A DNA stretch of 64,000 nt, taken from Caecitellus pseudoparvulus. Its lineage: Eukaryota > Bigyra: Bicosoecida. Under the pieces are notes generated by a model. The model did no database searches. It saw only the letters and a program-made list of their open reading frames with translations, and had not been told where the DNA came from. The stretch spans positions 124,001 to 188,000 of the forward strand of contig CBFFRQ010000040.1 of NCBI GenBank assembly GCA_965644315.1, read 5' to 3'. Both the position numbers and the translations under genes were made by a program. Shown here piece by piece: positions 29,797 to 39,627 of this stretch; position 1 is the stretch's first letter, and every line of letters begins with the position of its first letter.

Positions 29797-30039
29797 ATGC
29801 AAAAGAAGAACCTTTCTAAAAAGTATCTAACTATGGATTTATCCTTATTAGCTTTTGATATTGAAGAGCAAAAAGAAAACATACAAAACTTAAAGAAAGA
29901 ACTAAAAGAACTTCAAGCTGAAATGAAAGAAAAATTGCAACTGCTAAGCAATAGAATGAAAAAAGAAAATAAACAAGAATTAAAAGTAAAAGAGAAACTT
30001 TATAAAATTCAAACAGAGGAAACACTGATTGTTGAATAA
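29797..30039 (+). CDS. small coiled-coil protein
   Basis: 80 aa from the ATG at 29797; the upstream GTG at 29782 is a less likely start. Nearly the whole length is a Lys/Glu/Leu heptad-like coiled coil. First gene inside the left repeat, 24 bases before the lipase. CTATAATAATT lies directly before the ATG, matching other plus-strand genes. Function unknown. Confidence 0.6.
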   Translation: MQKKNLSKKYLTMDLSLLAFDIEEQKENIQNLKKELKELQAEMKEKLQLLSNRMKKENKQELKVKEKLYKIQTEETLIVE

Positions 30040-30063
30040 ATTTTTATCTATGTATAATAATAT

Positions 30064-30861
30064 ATGGATAAAGTAATAAACTATTTTAATGACTTTTTTC
30101 TAGGTAATCCAGCAAATAAACAAACATTGCAAACATCAACAATTACAAAGAAAGATGTTTATCAAGTGCCTATACCATGGGATGCTTACCAATGTGCCGT
30201 AGCGTGTAAATTAGTATATGATAGCCCTTCAACACGTCCATTTATTACAAGTAATTTAGTTTATAATGAAACATTAAGTAATAATAAAATGGCTGTATTT
30301 GTTGATATATCAGAAACACCAAAAGCATTTATTGTATTTAGAGGGACACAAACAGACGTAATTGATTTTATTGATGATTTAAGTATTATTGCAGGAGGAA
30401 GTTTTTCATTAAATTTATTAATTAATACAAAGAGACTAAATAAAATGCTAAATACTTTAAATGAAGTAGGTATTCAAAACATATATTTTACGGGTCATTC
30501 TTTAGGAGGTTTTGAAGCTGTATATGCAAGTAATGAATATGGTATTCCTGCAGTTGTATATAATATTGGTGCATCACCAACACAAGAACTAAGTAAAAGT
30601 ATAAGGGAATTTAAGAATAAAGTTTTAGGCATTCGTAATAGCTATAAAGACATTTTTGATAGTAGCATAATTAAATCGTATATTATGGAAGGTGATTTAA
30701 TAGCTGAAACAAGTAAAATTTTAATTCCAAACACAACAGTTTTAAAACCAAAACCAGCACCAAAAAATTTAATTGAAGCCCATTCAATTGATTTTATTTT
30801 AAAAAGTGTAGCACCAACCAATACAGAATTATATTATAGTAAACCATCAATTGGTTTTTAA
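30064..30861 (+). CDS. class 3 lipase-like protein (α/β hydrolase)
   Basis: 265 aa. Contains the lipase-3 nucleophile elbow GHSLGG with Ser at residue 146, the upstream oxyanion-type FRGT (residues 92-95), and a late histidine in EAHSIDF as a plausible catalytic His; an Asp follows the usual order. No signal peptide. Lipases or phospholipases are reported in some endogenous virophages and giant viruses; a role in membrane penetration or release is inference. TCTA lies 13 nt upstream of the ATG. First recognisable gene of the plus-strand late-type module. Confidence 0.85.
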   Translation: MDKVINYFNDFFLGNPANKQTLQTSTITKKDVYQVPIPWDAYQCAVACKLVYDSPSTRPFITSNLVYNETLSNNKMAVFVDISETPKAFIVFRGTQTDVIDFIDDLSIIAGGSFSLNLLINTKRLNKMLNTLNEVGIQNIYFTGHSLGGFEAVYASNEYGIPAVVYNIGASPTQELSKSIREFKNKVLGIRNSYKDIFDSSIIKSYIMEGDLIAETSKILIPNTTVLKPKPAPKNLIEAHSIDFILKSVAPTNTELYYSKPSIGF

Positions 30862-30874
30862 GAAAGATTTTTTT

Positions 30875-31186
30875 ATGAAAGTAATATATAATATGAATAA
30901 ACAATATAATTATGAAGATCCATTCAATGGAAAACAACCAACAAGAAAAGAGTATGAAGAGTATATTGATCATTTAAAAGAAGTAAATCAAAGACGTGTG
31001 GAATTAATTAAAAGTTGTAGTGATTATTATTTGGTACAACATTTAGATTTTTCAGAAGATTACTTATCATATGAAGAATTCATAGAATATGAGAAAGAAA
31101 TTGAAAAAGAAAAGACACAAAAGGAAGCTACAAAAATGAAAATGGATAATGTACACAAGGAATTATTAATGGCAACATCAAATTAA
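30875..31186 (+). CDS. small acidic/charged viral protein, unknown
   Basis: 103 aa from the ATG at 30875, 13 bases after the lipase stop; ATG at 30893 is an alternative preceded by an AT-rich TAATATATAAT. Charged, with a Glu/Lys-rich C-terminal helix. No recognised domain. A hairpin at 31,190-31,219 follows its stop. Confidence 0.6.
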   Translation: MKVIYNMNKQYNYEDPFNGKQPTRKEYEEYIDHLKEVNQRRVELIKSCSDYYLVQHLDFSEDYLSYEEFIEYEKEIEKEKTQKEATKMKMDNVHKELLMATSN

Positions 31187-31189
31187 ATA

Positions 31190-31219
31190 TTTTATAGATT
31201 AATTTTATAATCTGTAAAA
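31190..31219 (+). terminator. AT hairpin between two late-type genes
   Basis: TTTTATAGATTA and TAATCTGTAAAA pair over 12 positions with one G·T, with a loop of 6. The 3' arm reaches the first base of the next ATG. Resembles the hairpins that define transcript 3' ends in Mimiviridae; function here is inferred. Confidence 0.5.
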
Positions 31220-31728
31220 TGATAATTGAATATTTTTTATTTTTAGTGTATGAAAGAGTAATAGAGTTTATTAATTATATAAAAATGAAATTTATAGTTT
31301 TTCAATGTTCAGAGTCTGAAAAGACTGAAAAAGACTGTACCAAGATTGAAAATAAGTCTGAAATTTTAAAGTCTGAAAATACTGAAGATGATTTTGTTGA
31401 AATAAAAACTAAGGAAAATATTCCAACAGTTCCAAATATAGATACCAAGTATTATTATAAGCCAAAAAGGGAGCTAAAACAACGAAAGCAATTATCCCAA
31501 CGAAAACAAGAACAATTAAGAAATGCACGAAAGAAAGCACAAGAGACTTATAGAAGAAGAAGGGAGGAAAAAGCAAGATTACAAGAAGAGGAGCGAATAA
31601 GAAAGTATGTAAAGATTATTAAACCAGAGATAATAAAGGAGAAAGAACAACCAATAAAAAATAAAACTATAAATGATGATTACATGATAGAGGATCTTTT
31701 AAAACAAATGGAAGAAGAAAATTATTGA
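31219..31728 (+). CDS. membrane-anchored(?) lysine/arginine-rich coiled-coil protein
   Basis: 169 aa. A hydrophobic N-terminal segment (YFLFLVYERVIEFINYI) could be a membrane anchor. It is followed by a charged Glu/Lys region and a long Arg/Lys/Gln/Glu coiled coil (about residues 75-130). Unrecognised. It lies between the small charged protein and the 689-aa protein in the late-type block. Confidence 0.6.
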   Translation: MIIEYFLFLVYERVIEFINYIKMKFIVFQCSESEKTEKDCTKIENKSEILKSENTEDDFVEIKTKENIPTVPNIDTKYYYKPKRELKQRKQLSQRKQEQLRNARKKAQETYRRRREEKARLQEEERIRKYVKIIKPEIIKEKEQPIKNKTINDDYMIEDLLKQMEEENY

Positions 31729-31762
31729 AAGTATAAATTAATATTTTATTAGTCTATATTAT

Positions 31763-33832
31763 ATGAATCCATTTAATTTGACAGATGAGCAAATTTATAA
31801 TATGCAGGAAGAGTTGAATGAAGAAAGAAATACGCAGTTTGTAAATTTAGGCTTATTGAATTATACAACTGATTTATTAGTACCTCAAGAAGCAGAAGAA
31901 GAGGAAGATATAAATTTAGATGAAGCAATTACAAATGCAGATTTAATACTACATAACAAACAATTTTATAATGAAGGATGGGGAACAACAGATGAATCAT
32001 TTGAAGAAGCATTTTTTAATGAGCAAAAAAGAGAAGAAGAAATACAAAATAAATTATTTAGAAGTTTGGGATTAACACCAGAAACTCTAGAACTAGATGA
32101 AGAACAAAGAGAACTAAAGAATATATTAAATTATATTGATGCATTTGGAAAACGTCATAATCTTTCACAAGCTGAAGTATTAAATTTAAGATCAAAAGCT
32201 ACTGAATCATTTTTAAAGAACAAATTTAATCCTTCATTCATAGCACAACAAAAACCAATAAATCAAATGCAACAAGAAATAAACCAAAAATTCAGTGGTG
32301 CTTCAGACCAGCCACCAGCACAACCACCAACAGAACCACCAGCAGAACCACCAGCAGAACCACAAGCACCAGCACAAGGGGGAGCAGGTGAGAGCAAAGA
32401 AGGAGCGGGAACTGCCCAAATGATAGACACTAGTGGGGGTATTCATACAGTAGATAAACCAACAACAGAAGCACCAGCACCAAGACGACCTGAACCAGTG
32501 GCGGATACAGGGGCGGGGGCAGTAGTTCCAAACCAAGCAGAGCTAAGAGCAAACCGACTTAAATTATTAGAAAGAGTTCAACAAAGAGGAGATGAAGTAA
32601 GAAGAGAAAACAAAGATAAAGAATACCAAGATTTAGCCGATAAGATAGCACGAGAATTTATAGAAGCAATAAAAGGTGTATCTGGTGTTGCAAAAACAAA
32701 TATGATAAATATAATAAACAAATTAGTTGAAAGATCAAGAAATACACTTAATACAACAGGAACAGACAAAGCAATAACAGCCGATGATGTAGATATTATT
32801 ACACAAAGTAGCACATCAAAATCTGCCGAAGTATTTGAAGGAATATTAGAAGGTATACCAGAATATACAAAACTAAACTTAGAAGATAAAGTAATTGTAA
32901 TTTCTAAAATAGATTTTAATAAAATAGAAGAACAAAAACAAAAAGCAAGAGCGGATATTAAGTATGGTACATTACCAGATGCACAAAGAAATGAGGTTTA
33001 TTATTTGTACCTTGGACAATTACTAACTCTTGGGAAAATTTCATTAGATAGTATTTTAAAGCAAACAGAAGAAACTCCAGAGAAACTAGGGCAAAAAATG
33101 TATACTGCTAGTGTTAATGCTAAGAAAACCCCAAAGTACTTATCAGTTTTGTATGATATATTAAACAGGTACTTAGCTGACAATAAAATAACGACTCCAA
33201 CAGGTGGGCATAAGACACAAATGGGTTATTATGGAAAACAAATTTTTGATTTAATTAAAGTTAATGCGGAAAAAGTACCAAGGGATGCAGGCGAGAAGGC
33301 GAATGCATATGCTAAACGAGTAATTGGAATACTAGCTAACCCCGAAAGCGGAATATATACAACAAGAAGAAGACCAGAACCAGCAGATGCACCAGCCCCA
33401 GCAGACGCACCAACCCCAGCAGATGCAGGAGATGAAGTAAGAGAATTAACAGATGCAGAAGATGGACAACTAAATAGATTAATTGATACATTTGAAGTAA
33501 GTAAAATGGGTGGAGCAAATCCAGATGAATTTATTGGACAGGAAATAGATTTATTATTGTCAGGCTCACCAAGTAGAGACATGAAAGCTTTAATAAAATC
33601 AATGGGCATAACAGAAGACAAAATGAAAGACATAATTAAACGCAAAGCATACTTTGTTTCACCTGATACAAGAAAAGAATATGATACTGTTTCACAAGAA
33701 GCAAAAGAAGGAAAAATAGATAATATTGTAAAAAGTTATGCTGGTAGAATAGAAGGAGGGGGTGGAGGACAAGCCCAAGGACGCAGAACACAAGCAAGAA
33801 AGGGGCGAATTTTAAAAGGAAGAGGTCAATAA
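31763..33832 (+). CDS. proline-rich putative virion protein, unknown
   Basis: 689 aa. Acidic helical N-terminus (1-150), then Pro/Ala/Glu low complexity (about 185-250, repeated PPAEPPAEP), a helical middle with two predicted globular stretches, a second Pro/Ala linker (about 535-560), and a basic Gly/Arg tail ending RKGRILKGRGQ. No recognised domain, and no His-Asp-Cys protease signature. Its place just before the packaging ATPase is like that of uncharacterised structural genes in virophages. The basic tail could bind DNA; this is inference. TCTA lies 6 nt upstream of the ATG. Confidence 0.7.
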   Translation: MNPFNLTDEQIYNMQEELNEERNTQFVNLGLLNYTTDLLVPQEAEEEEDINLDEAITNADLILHNKQFYNEGWGTTDESFEEAFFNEQKREEEIQNKLFRSLGLTPETLELDEEQRELKNILNYIDAFGKRHNLSQAEVLNLRSKATESFLKNKFNPSFIAQQKPINQMQQEINQKFSGASDQPPAQPPTEPPAEPPAEPQAPAQGGAGESKEGAGTAQMIDTSGGIHTVDKPTTEAPAPRRPEPVADTGAGAVVPNQAELRANRLKLLERVQQRGDEVRRENKDKEYQDLADKIAREFIEAIKGVSGVAKTNMINIINKLVERSRNTLNTTGTDKAITADDVDIITQSSTSKSAEVFEGILEGIPEYTKLNLEDKVIVISKIDFNKIEEQKQKARADIKYGTLPDAQRNEVYYLYLGQLLTLGKISLDSILKQTEETPEKLGQKMYTASVNAKKTPKYLSVLYDILNRYLADNKITTPTGGHKTQMGYYGKQIFDLIKVNAEKVPRDAGEKANAYAKRVIGILANPESGIYTTRRRPEPADAPAPADAPTPADAGDEVRELTDAEDGQLNRLIDTFEVSKMGGANPDEFIGQEIDLLLSGSPSRDMKALIKSMGITEDKMKDIIKRKAYFVSPDTRKEYDTVSQEAKEGKIDNIVKSYAGRIEGGGGGQAQGRRTQARKGRILKGRGQ

Positions 33833-33853
33833 AAAAATCTAAATAAATAGTAT

Positions 33854-34579
33854 ATGACAGAATTTAAAGTTTATACATTTGAAGAAGATGACATAACCAA
33901 AGATAAAAAATATAAAAGTTTAATTCATCCAATTATAGGAGAACATCCACGAATGATATTAATAGGGCCCAGTCAAGCAGGAAAAACTCAAATGATACAT
34001 AACATATTATGGAATTGGTGTAAAGATTATTACACGAAATCAGAAGATAGCAGAATTATTGTAATCAGTGGAACAGATACAACAATAAGACATATATCAA
34101 AAATGGCAGACAAACTAAAGCTAGATGAGGAGCAATTATTAATTATGGATTTTTTAGATTTTGAAGAATTAAAGAGTATTTACAAAGGATTAAATCCAAA
34201 AGTTCCACATATTTTTATTTTTGATGATATGGCATATAACCATGAAATGAATACAAATCATAGAACAAATTTTTTATCTGAATTGTTTGCAAGTGGTAGA
34301 CATAAGAACACAGGATGCATAATAGCAACACAAAAGTATCATTTCTTAGGACGTGATGTAAGAATGCTTAATTCAACTTTAGTTTCTATTTATTGGAATT
34401 GCTCAGATGGTGAAATATGGAAAGTATATGATGATAATTTCTCACAATATATAAATACAGATGATTTCAAAGACCTTGTATATGATAATTTGAATGAAAA
34501 GTATAGTTTTATTTTATTGAACAAGAAAACAGGGAAGATTTATAATAACAAAATGAAAGAAATATATAGTAAGTTTTAA
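33854..34579 (+). CDS. FtsK/HerA-type (A32-like) genome-packaging ATPase
   Basis: 241 aa. Walker A GPSQAGKT at residues 38-45 (MILIGPSQAGKTQMIHNIL), Walker B HIFIFDD near 115-122, and a downstream GCIIATQKYHF consistent with the sensor/Q motif of A32-like packaging ATPases. Length is typical for PLVs and virophages. It drives DNA into preformed capsids. It lies directly before the capsid genes, the conserved morphogenetic order. TCTA lies 12 nt before the ATG. Confidence 0.93.
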   Translation: MTEFKVYTFEEDDITKDKKYKSLIHPIIGEHPRMILIGPSQAGKTQMIHNILWNWCKDYYTKSEDSRIIVISGTDTTIRHISKMADKLKLDEEQLLIMDFLDFEELKSIYKGLNPKVPHIFIFDDMAYNHEMNTNHRTNFLSELFASGRHKNTGCIIATQKYHFLGRDVRMLNSTLVSIYWNCSDGEIWKVYDDNFSQYINTDDFKDLVYDNLNEKYSFILLNKKTGKIYNNKMKEIYSKF

Positions 34580-34625
34580 TTAATTCTTTTAGTAAAATAT
34601 TTTTTCTTTTATAAATATATATATA

Positions 34626-35954
34626 ATGGAAAAGAAAGATGAAATTTATCTATTAGGCGGAGTTTTGGATGGTGTAAGAACGAAAGCAAATAAACTTGTT
34701 AATTCACGTTCAAGATTACAATATGATTTACAAGGAACACGAAGCGGATTTGGTAATTTAAATACTAATCTAAATGCTACAATTCAAACAGGCTCACATG
34801 TTCCACAAGCTGATACGCTATCATTAGATGGTGAATTTAAAGTTTCTGGAGGTCAAGCAGGTTCAAATGTAAAACTGTGTGGCGATATTTGCTCAGCTAT
34901 TGAACAAATAAAAGTTTATGTAGGAGGTGCTTTAGTTGTAAATTTAAGCAAACATGCATATTTAGTAGCTATGATGAATAAAAAATTAAATATGAGTGCA
35001 GAAGAACTAGCAATTCATAACGTTAAGGCTCTTCAAAATGTTGTATTTGATGCAACAGGTGGATCAAGTTATAGTTTTTCAATTCCTATGTCTCTTTTTG
35101 GTTTAGATTTAAAGAAATTAATTCCTGTTGGCAACACTCCTATTAACATACAAATTACTCTTCAAAGTAAATTAGATATGTTATTTGTATCTGGTGGAAC
35201 AGCTCCAACAGCACCAATAAAATATGAATTAAATAATGTAAAATTTAGTATGGAAGCATACCAATTAACAAATCTAGGTGCTCAACTGATGTTAAAAAAG
35301 GTTGATCCAACTTCAAATAGTTCAAGTATGAAAGGAATTGTAAATAGATTTTATGGTTATGATTTATCTTATCAAACCCTTCAACAAGCAACCACACATT
35401 CACACCAATTTAATATTAAAAAGCGTGATATTATCAGCACACTTTTATTACCTGCTTATGTTACCATTCCCGCAGGAAGTTCTGATGCTAATGGATTTAA
35501 TACACTTAATACAGACCCAGTCAACGATTTTTTATGGACTACTAGCACAAATTTTAATTTTGTTTCAAATTATCGTATACAATTTACAGGAGAACCCTAT
35601 GCAAATGTAAATGGTGCAAATGGTGAATCTCTATATACTGATCATTTTGAAGGAGTATTAAGAACCGCAAAACCAGAACTACACAGTAAGAGCTATGCTT
35701 CTGAATATTCAGATCAAATGAAAAGAAGTAATAATAAATGTCAAGTCCTTGGCGGTCTGTTCCTAAAAACACCAGAAGACAGCCAACATGCAACAGAAAA
35801 TGGTTTTAATAGTTTAGTTGGTTCATCTGCTTTAGTAGTTGATTTTGATACATCTGCTGCACCTGCAAATTATGCAAATAAAAATTTAGTATGCTTAGTA
35901 AAATTCAAAAGACAATTAGAACTAGCAGGTGGTGTAGCAAAAGTAGTTGAATAA
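34626..35954 (+). CDS. candidate major capsid protein (double jelly-roll)
   Basis: 442 aa, β-rich and non-repetitive, with no signal or membrane segment. Size, location between the ATPase and the penton candidate, and strand-rich stretches such as DGEFKVSGGQAG, IKVYVGGALVVN and FSIPMSLFGLDLKKLIPVG match PLV and NCLDV-type double jelly-roll capsids, where the last resembles the L-I-L loop segment before the second barrel. No certain diagnostic motif is visible, so identity rests on architecture and synteny. A strong hairpin follows the stop. Confidence 0.75.
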   Translation: MEKKDEIYLLGGVLDGVRTKANKLVNSRSRLQYDLQGTRSGFGNLNTNLNATIQTGSHVPQADTLSLDGEFKVSGGQAGSNVKLCGDICSAIEQIKVYVGGALVVNLSKHAYLVAMMNKKLNMSAEELAIHNVKALQNVVFDATGGSSYSFSIPMSLFGLDLKKLIPVGNTPINIQITLQSKLDMLFVSGGTAPTAPIKYELNNVKFSMEAYQLTNLGAQLMLKKVDPTSNSSSMKGIVNRFYGYDLSYQTLQQATTHSHQFNIKKRDIISTLLLPAYVTIPAGSSDANGFNTLNTDPVNDFLWTTSTNFNFVSNYRIQFTGEPYANVNGANGESLYTDHFEGVLRTAKPELHSKSYASEYSDQMKRSNNKCQVLGGLFLKTPEDSQHATENGFNSLVGSSALVVDFDTSAAPANYANKNLVCLVKFKRQLELAGGVAKVVE

Positions 35955-35967
35955 ATAAATATATAGT

Positions 35968-35998
35968 ATTCTTTTATTTTATAAAACAATAAAAGAAT
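35968..35998 (+). terminator. hairpin downstream of the capsid gene
   Basis: ATTCTTTTAT and ATAAAAGAAT form a perfect 10-bp stem around an 11-nt AT-rich loop, 13 bases after the stop codon. Likely transcript-end signal. Confidence 0.6.
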
Positions 35999-36035
35999 AA
36001 TTGAATTTTTATTTTCTCAATTAAGAATACATAAA

Positions 36036-36878
36036 ATGAGCTTAATTGACATCAATAATACTTTAGAAGTTTATATTAATAGTGCAATTGACAAAAGACC
36101 AAGTGATACATCTTTTGAATGGACAACAGAATTTAATACTACACCATTAGTTTTATCAGGTGGTGATTATATCCACCGTCTTATTGTTCAATCTGCATCC
36201 GTCCCTAATACATTTCCACAATTTAACCCAATTGATAGAGCTACATTTTCTATTGAAATAGAAAATGGAGCAACAACAGAACACACTATAAGCGAAAATT
36301 TAGTTTTTTCATCTACTGAGCAATTTGCAACATATTTACAAACAACAATAAATAATGCTGGTGGTAATGTTTCAGTATCACAAGAACAATCAACATTAAA
36401 ATTAAAAATTGTGAATAATGATACTGATTATGTTAAGTTTTCAACAGTTGGTAATTATGGTAAGTTTTGGAATAAAATAGGTTTTACACAAGAACAGTAT
36501 AACGATGGTCAAGCATTAAAAATTGATCCATCCGATAACATGGAAGGTTTAAATTATCCAAACTTGATTAGTACCAGTAAAGTTTTTATTTGCATGAAAA
36601 ATGGTATTTTAAATAATTCATTTTTTGGTTCAGGATTAAATAGGCTAAAGTATCCAGTACTATTAAGTTTAAATATAGAATCAGGAACAGGTACATATTC
36701 AAGCTATGTATCAGATGATGAAATATTCTTTAATCATGATTTACTAGAAAACAATCAAATTAACCAAATGGATTTTATTTTATTAGATGATGAATATCAA
36801 GAGGTCAAGTTGAAAGGTGGTTCAGTCAAATTATCTTTAATAATTAAGCAATATAGAACAGCCCAAGAACATTATTAA
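36036..36878 (+). CDS. candidate minor capsid / penton protein (single jelly-roll)
   Basis: 280 aa. Opens with a pattern common in PLV pentons: a short N-terminal arm, then FEWTTEFNTTPLVLSGGDYIHRLIVQSASVPNTF. β-strand-rich throughout, no enzyme motif. It follows the capsid candidate as in virophages, PLVs and Polintons, where the penton plugs the five-fold vertices. Assignment is by size, synteny and β-pattern. Confidence 0.7.
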   Translation: MSLIDINNTLEVYINSAIDKRPSDTSFEWTTEFNTTPLVLSGGDYIHRLIVQSASVPNTFPQFNPIDRATFSIEIENGATTEHTISENLVFSSTEQFATYLQTTINNAGGNVSVSQEQSTLKLKIVNNDTDYVKFSTVGNYGKFWNKIGFTQEQYNDGQALKIDPSDNMEGLNYPNLISTSKVFICMKNGILNNSFFGSGLNRLKYPVLLSLNIESGTGTYSSYVSDDEIFFNHDLLENNQINQMDFILLDDEYQEVKLKGGSVKLSLIIKQYRTAQEHY

Positions 36879-36926
36879 ATTGTACACTGTAGTTTATAAA
36901 AATTAATTTTATACACTATATAATAT

Positions 36927-39590
36927 ATGGACGATACAAGATTATCATATTCTCTAAATTTAAATGGTTCAGGCGTTATTGAATCAGTAATAGAAGGATT
37001 GGAGAATGCAGAGAACATAACATTTAAAAATGTAACTATTCAAAATAATTTAGAAGTAGATGGAGAAGAAATCATTAATGAAGTTGAAACATTCAAAGTA
37101 AAAGATGCAATTGTTGAATTTAATAATGCTTCACCTGCTGTAAATGCTGATACTGGCTTTACTTCAAAAGAAGTCATAGGAGGAAATACAAGATACAAAG
37201 GTTTAATATTTAAAAGTGGTCAAGATGTGGGTATTGTTTATAATAATGCAACAACTGAACCATTAACAACATTAGAACAACCGTATGATTTAGGCACAGT
37301 AAGGGTAAGAGATGCAAACAGCCAAAACGAACCAATTACAAAGCAACAATTTGATAATAATACAGTAAAATTATCAGGTAATCAAAATATTGGGGGTGAA
37401 AAGACATTTACAAATACCCTCATTACTGAGCAAGATATACAAACTAATAAAATGATATTAATGCGAAGTGATGGCAGTGAAGCAAACTATCTTGAGTCAG
37501 AACCAACAACAAATATAATGCGCTATGTTAGTGGTAGTGGAAATAACAAACATTCATTTTTTAATAACAATAGCGGTAGTGTAATAAATACATTTAATAT
37601 AAATTATAATCACATTCAATCATTTTTACCTTTTAATATGGATAATAATATTATTTATAATCTTGCTGAACCTGTTAATGATGATGACGCGGCAACAAAA
37701 AAGTACGTAGATGATAATGCACCAACTGATTACGTAACTTTATCAACAAATCAAACTATTGATAGCCGTAAAACATTTACAGACCTTGTAACAATTACAC
37801 GAGATGTAAGTTCTAACAATGCTTTTCCTTTCTTATTATTCAATGCATTAAATGGCAATTCTTGGAGATTTCACGCTATAAGAAATTCTTCTGAAACCTA
37901 TCTTGATATAAAAAGCGACCAAAATAACAGAGCAATTACCATTAGTGATAATGACGGTAATCATGTAAAATTTGGACCAAACACAAATACTATGTATCAC
38001 AATTTGATTATGGATAATAATAATATTATAGATGCTGGAGTTATTGAAACTGATAAAATTGCATTAATTCGCCCAAGTGATGGTGCTACTGATGATGCTG
38101 AATTTTATGTTGAATCAAATGGTGATATGATATATAAAAATATGTCTGGTGCTGGTTCTCATAGGTTCCTAATTAATATTGCAGACTCACCATTTGAATT
38201 ATTTAGGGTAGATGGAGAATATCATCGTGTAGATTGTCACGGACCATTTCATATAAATAATAGCAGTATGAAAATTGAGAATACATCAGCAGGAATGCAA
38301 AGCTTATTACGTTTTGAAAGTGCTAGACCTTGGGAATTTAGAACTAATAATGCAGGGTCAGGAACATCTTTAGAATTATATTCAACAGCACCGGAAAAAG
38401 GATTTAAAATAACTACACTTACAGAAACTTCAGGAGACCAAGACATAGCCCAATTTTCAGAAAGTAGCGTTTCAATATATACACAACAAAATTTAAATGA
38501 TAATGACATTTTAGATATTGATGAAGCACAAGTAAAAAGATTAACATTAATCAAACCTGATGATGGGAATAAAAGCGTGGCAAATATTAGAATGGTTGGA
38601 AATTATATAAGTTATGATAGTTTAATAAATAGCTCATTTGGAGGTCACAGATTCTACGTAAAAGACGGAGCAAACGATGTTATGGCTCTTCAAATTACAA
38701 GAAATCATATTGATACTAATTATAAATTAAATATGGGGTATAATAAAATAGAACAACTGGCGGAACCTACAGCAAATACAGATGCAGCAACAAAAAATTA
38801 TGTTGATAATGCTGTTGCTACTGCTGGTTCTTTCAATACTGATATAAATATGAATGATAATAACATTCAAAATATTAATGAAGCAGAAGCAAAAAAATTA
38901 ATATTAATCCGCCCTAGTGATAACAATAAAAACGTTTCAAGCATATATATGGAGTCAAATTATATTAGATATGATAATTTAGTTAATTCAGGAGCTGCTG
39001 GACACCGTTTTTATACTTATAATGGTTTTACAAATGATTTGGCTTTTAGAATCGCAAATTCATTTATAGAAAGCAATTTTGAATTAAGAATGGGAAACCA
39101 AAAAATAGAAGAATTAGCAGAACCAGTAGTAGGCTCAGACGCAGCAACAAAAAATTATGTTGATAATATTGCTCGATCTTACTCTGCTACGGTTACGAGT
39201 TTAAGTATGAGTTGTTCTAACTTGCCTATATATTCTTCATACAATGTTGGTGCTTTTAATTTAACAAAGACAGGGCATTATATGATTGATTATACTATTA
39301 ATATAAAACAAAACGAACCGACATTAACTGATAGACATTTTACGCTAATTCTAACTGCTCCCGGGTCTGTTGGTAATCTATCAGCACCTGGTGGAGCAAG
39401 AGGAATTGATTTATCAAGGACTGGTATGAGCAATTCATCTACGGCTACTGGTAGTATTAATCTAAAATGGATTGTTGAATATACCTCAACAGGAATTAAG
39501 CAACTTACAATGGATATAGGTTCAAGAAGTGGTAGTGGAACACCATTTGAATTTTATGGAAATGCTATAATATCTAGAGTAGTAGTATAA
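36927..39590 (+). CDS. repeat-built fibre-like attachment protein
   Basis: 887 aa. Contains four related units of about 100-200 aa: each has an (I/L)xLIRPSDG-type strand, a GHRFY-type strand, and most end in a tail-fibre motif (LAEPVNDDDAATKKYVD near 244, LAEPTANTDAATKNYVD near 610, LAEPVVGSDAATKNYVD near 730). The last motif resembles phage tail-fibre repeats that begin trimeric shafts. The C-terminal 130 aa have no repeat and form a β-rich head-like region. Placed right after the penton gene. A vertex fibre for host or giant-virus attachment is inferred. ACTA lies 8 nt before ATG. Confidence 0.75.
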   Translation: MDDTRLSYSLNLNGSGVIESVIEGLENAENITFKNVTIQNNLEVDGEEIINEVETFKVKDAIVEFNNASPAVNADTGFTSKEVIGGNTRYKGLIFKSGQDVGIVYNNATTEPLTTLEQPYDLGTVRVRDANSQNEPITKQQFDNNTVKLSGNQNIGGEKTFTNTLITEQDIQTNKMILMRSDGSEANYLESEPTTNIMRYVSGSGNNKHSFFNNNSGSVINTFNINYNHIQSFLPFNMDNNIIYNLAEPVNDDDAATKKYVDDNAPTDYVTLSTNQTIDSRKTFTDLVTITRDVSSNNAFPFLLFNALNGNSWRFHAIRNSSETYLDIKSDQNNRAITISDNDGNHVKFGPNTNTMYHNLIMDNNNIIDAGVIETDKIALIRPSDGATDDAEFYVESNGDMIYKNMSGAGSHRFLINIADSPFELFRVDGEYHRVDCHGPFHINNSSMKIENTSAGMQSLLRFESARPWEFRTNNAGSGTSLELYSTAPEKGFKITTLTETSGDQDIAQFSESSVSIYTQQNLNDNDILDIDEAQVKRLTLIKPDDGNKSVANIRMVGNYISYDSLINSSFGGHRFYVKDGANDVMALQITRNHIDTNYKLNMGYNKIEQLAEPTANTDAATKNYVDNAVATAGSFNTDINMNDNNIQNINEAEAKKLILIRPSDNNKNVSSIYMESNYIRYDNLVNSGAAGHRFYTYNGFTNDLAFRIANSFIESNFELRMGNQKIEELAEPVVGSDAATKNYVDNIARSYSATVTSLSMSCSNLPIYSSYNVGAFNLTKTGHYMIDYTINIKQNEPTLTDRHFTLILTAPGSVGNLSAPGGARGIDLSRTGMSNSSTATGSINLKWIVEYTSTGIKQLTMDIGSRSGSGTPFEFYGNAIISRVVV

Positions 39591-39627
39591 ATTTAAATAT
39601 AAAATAAAATTTGTAGTATAAGTATAT

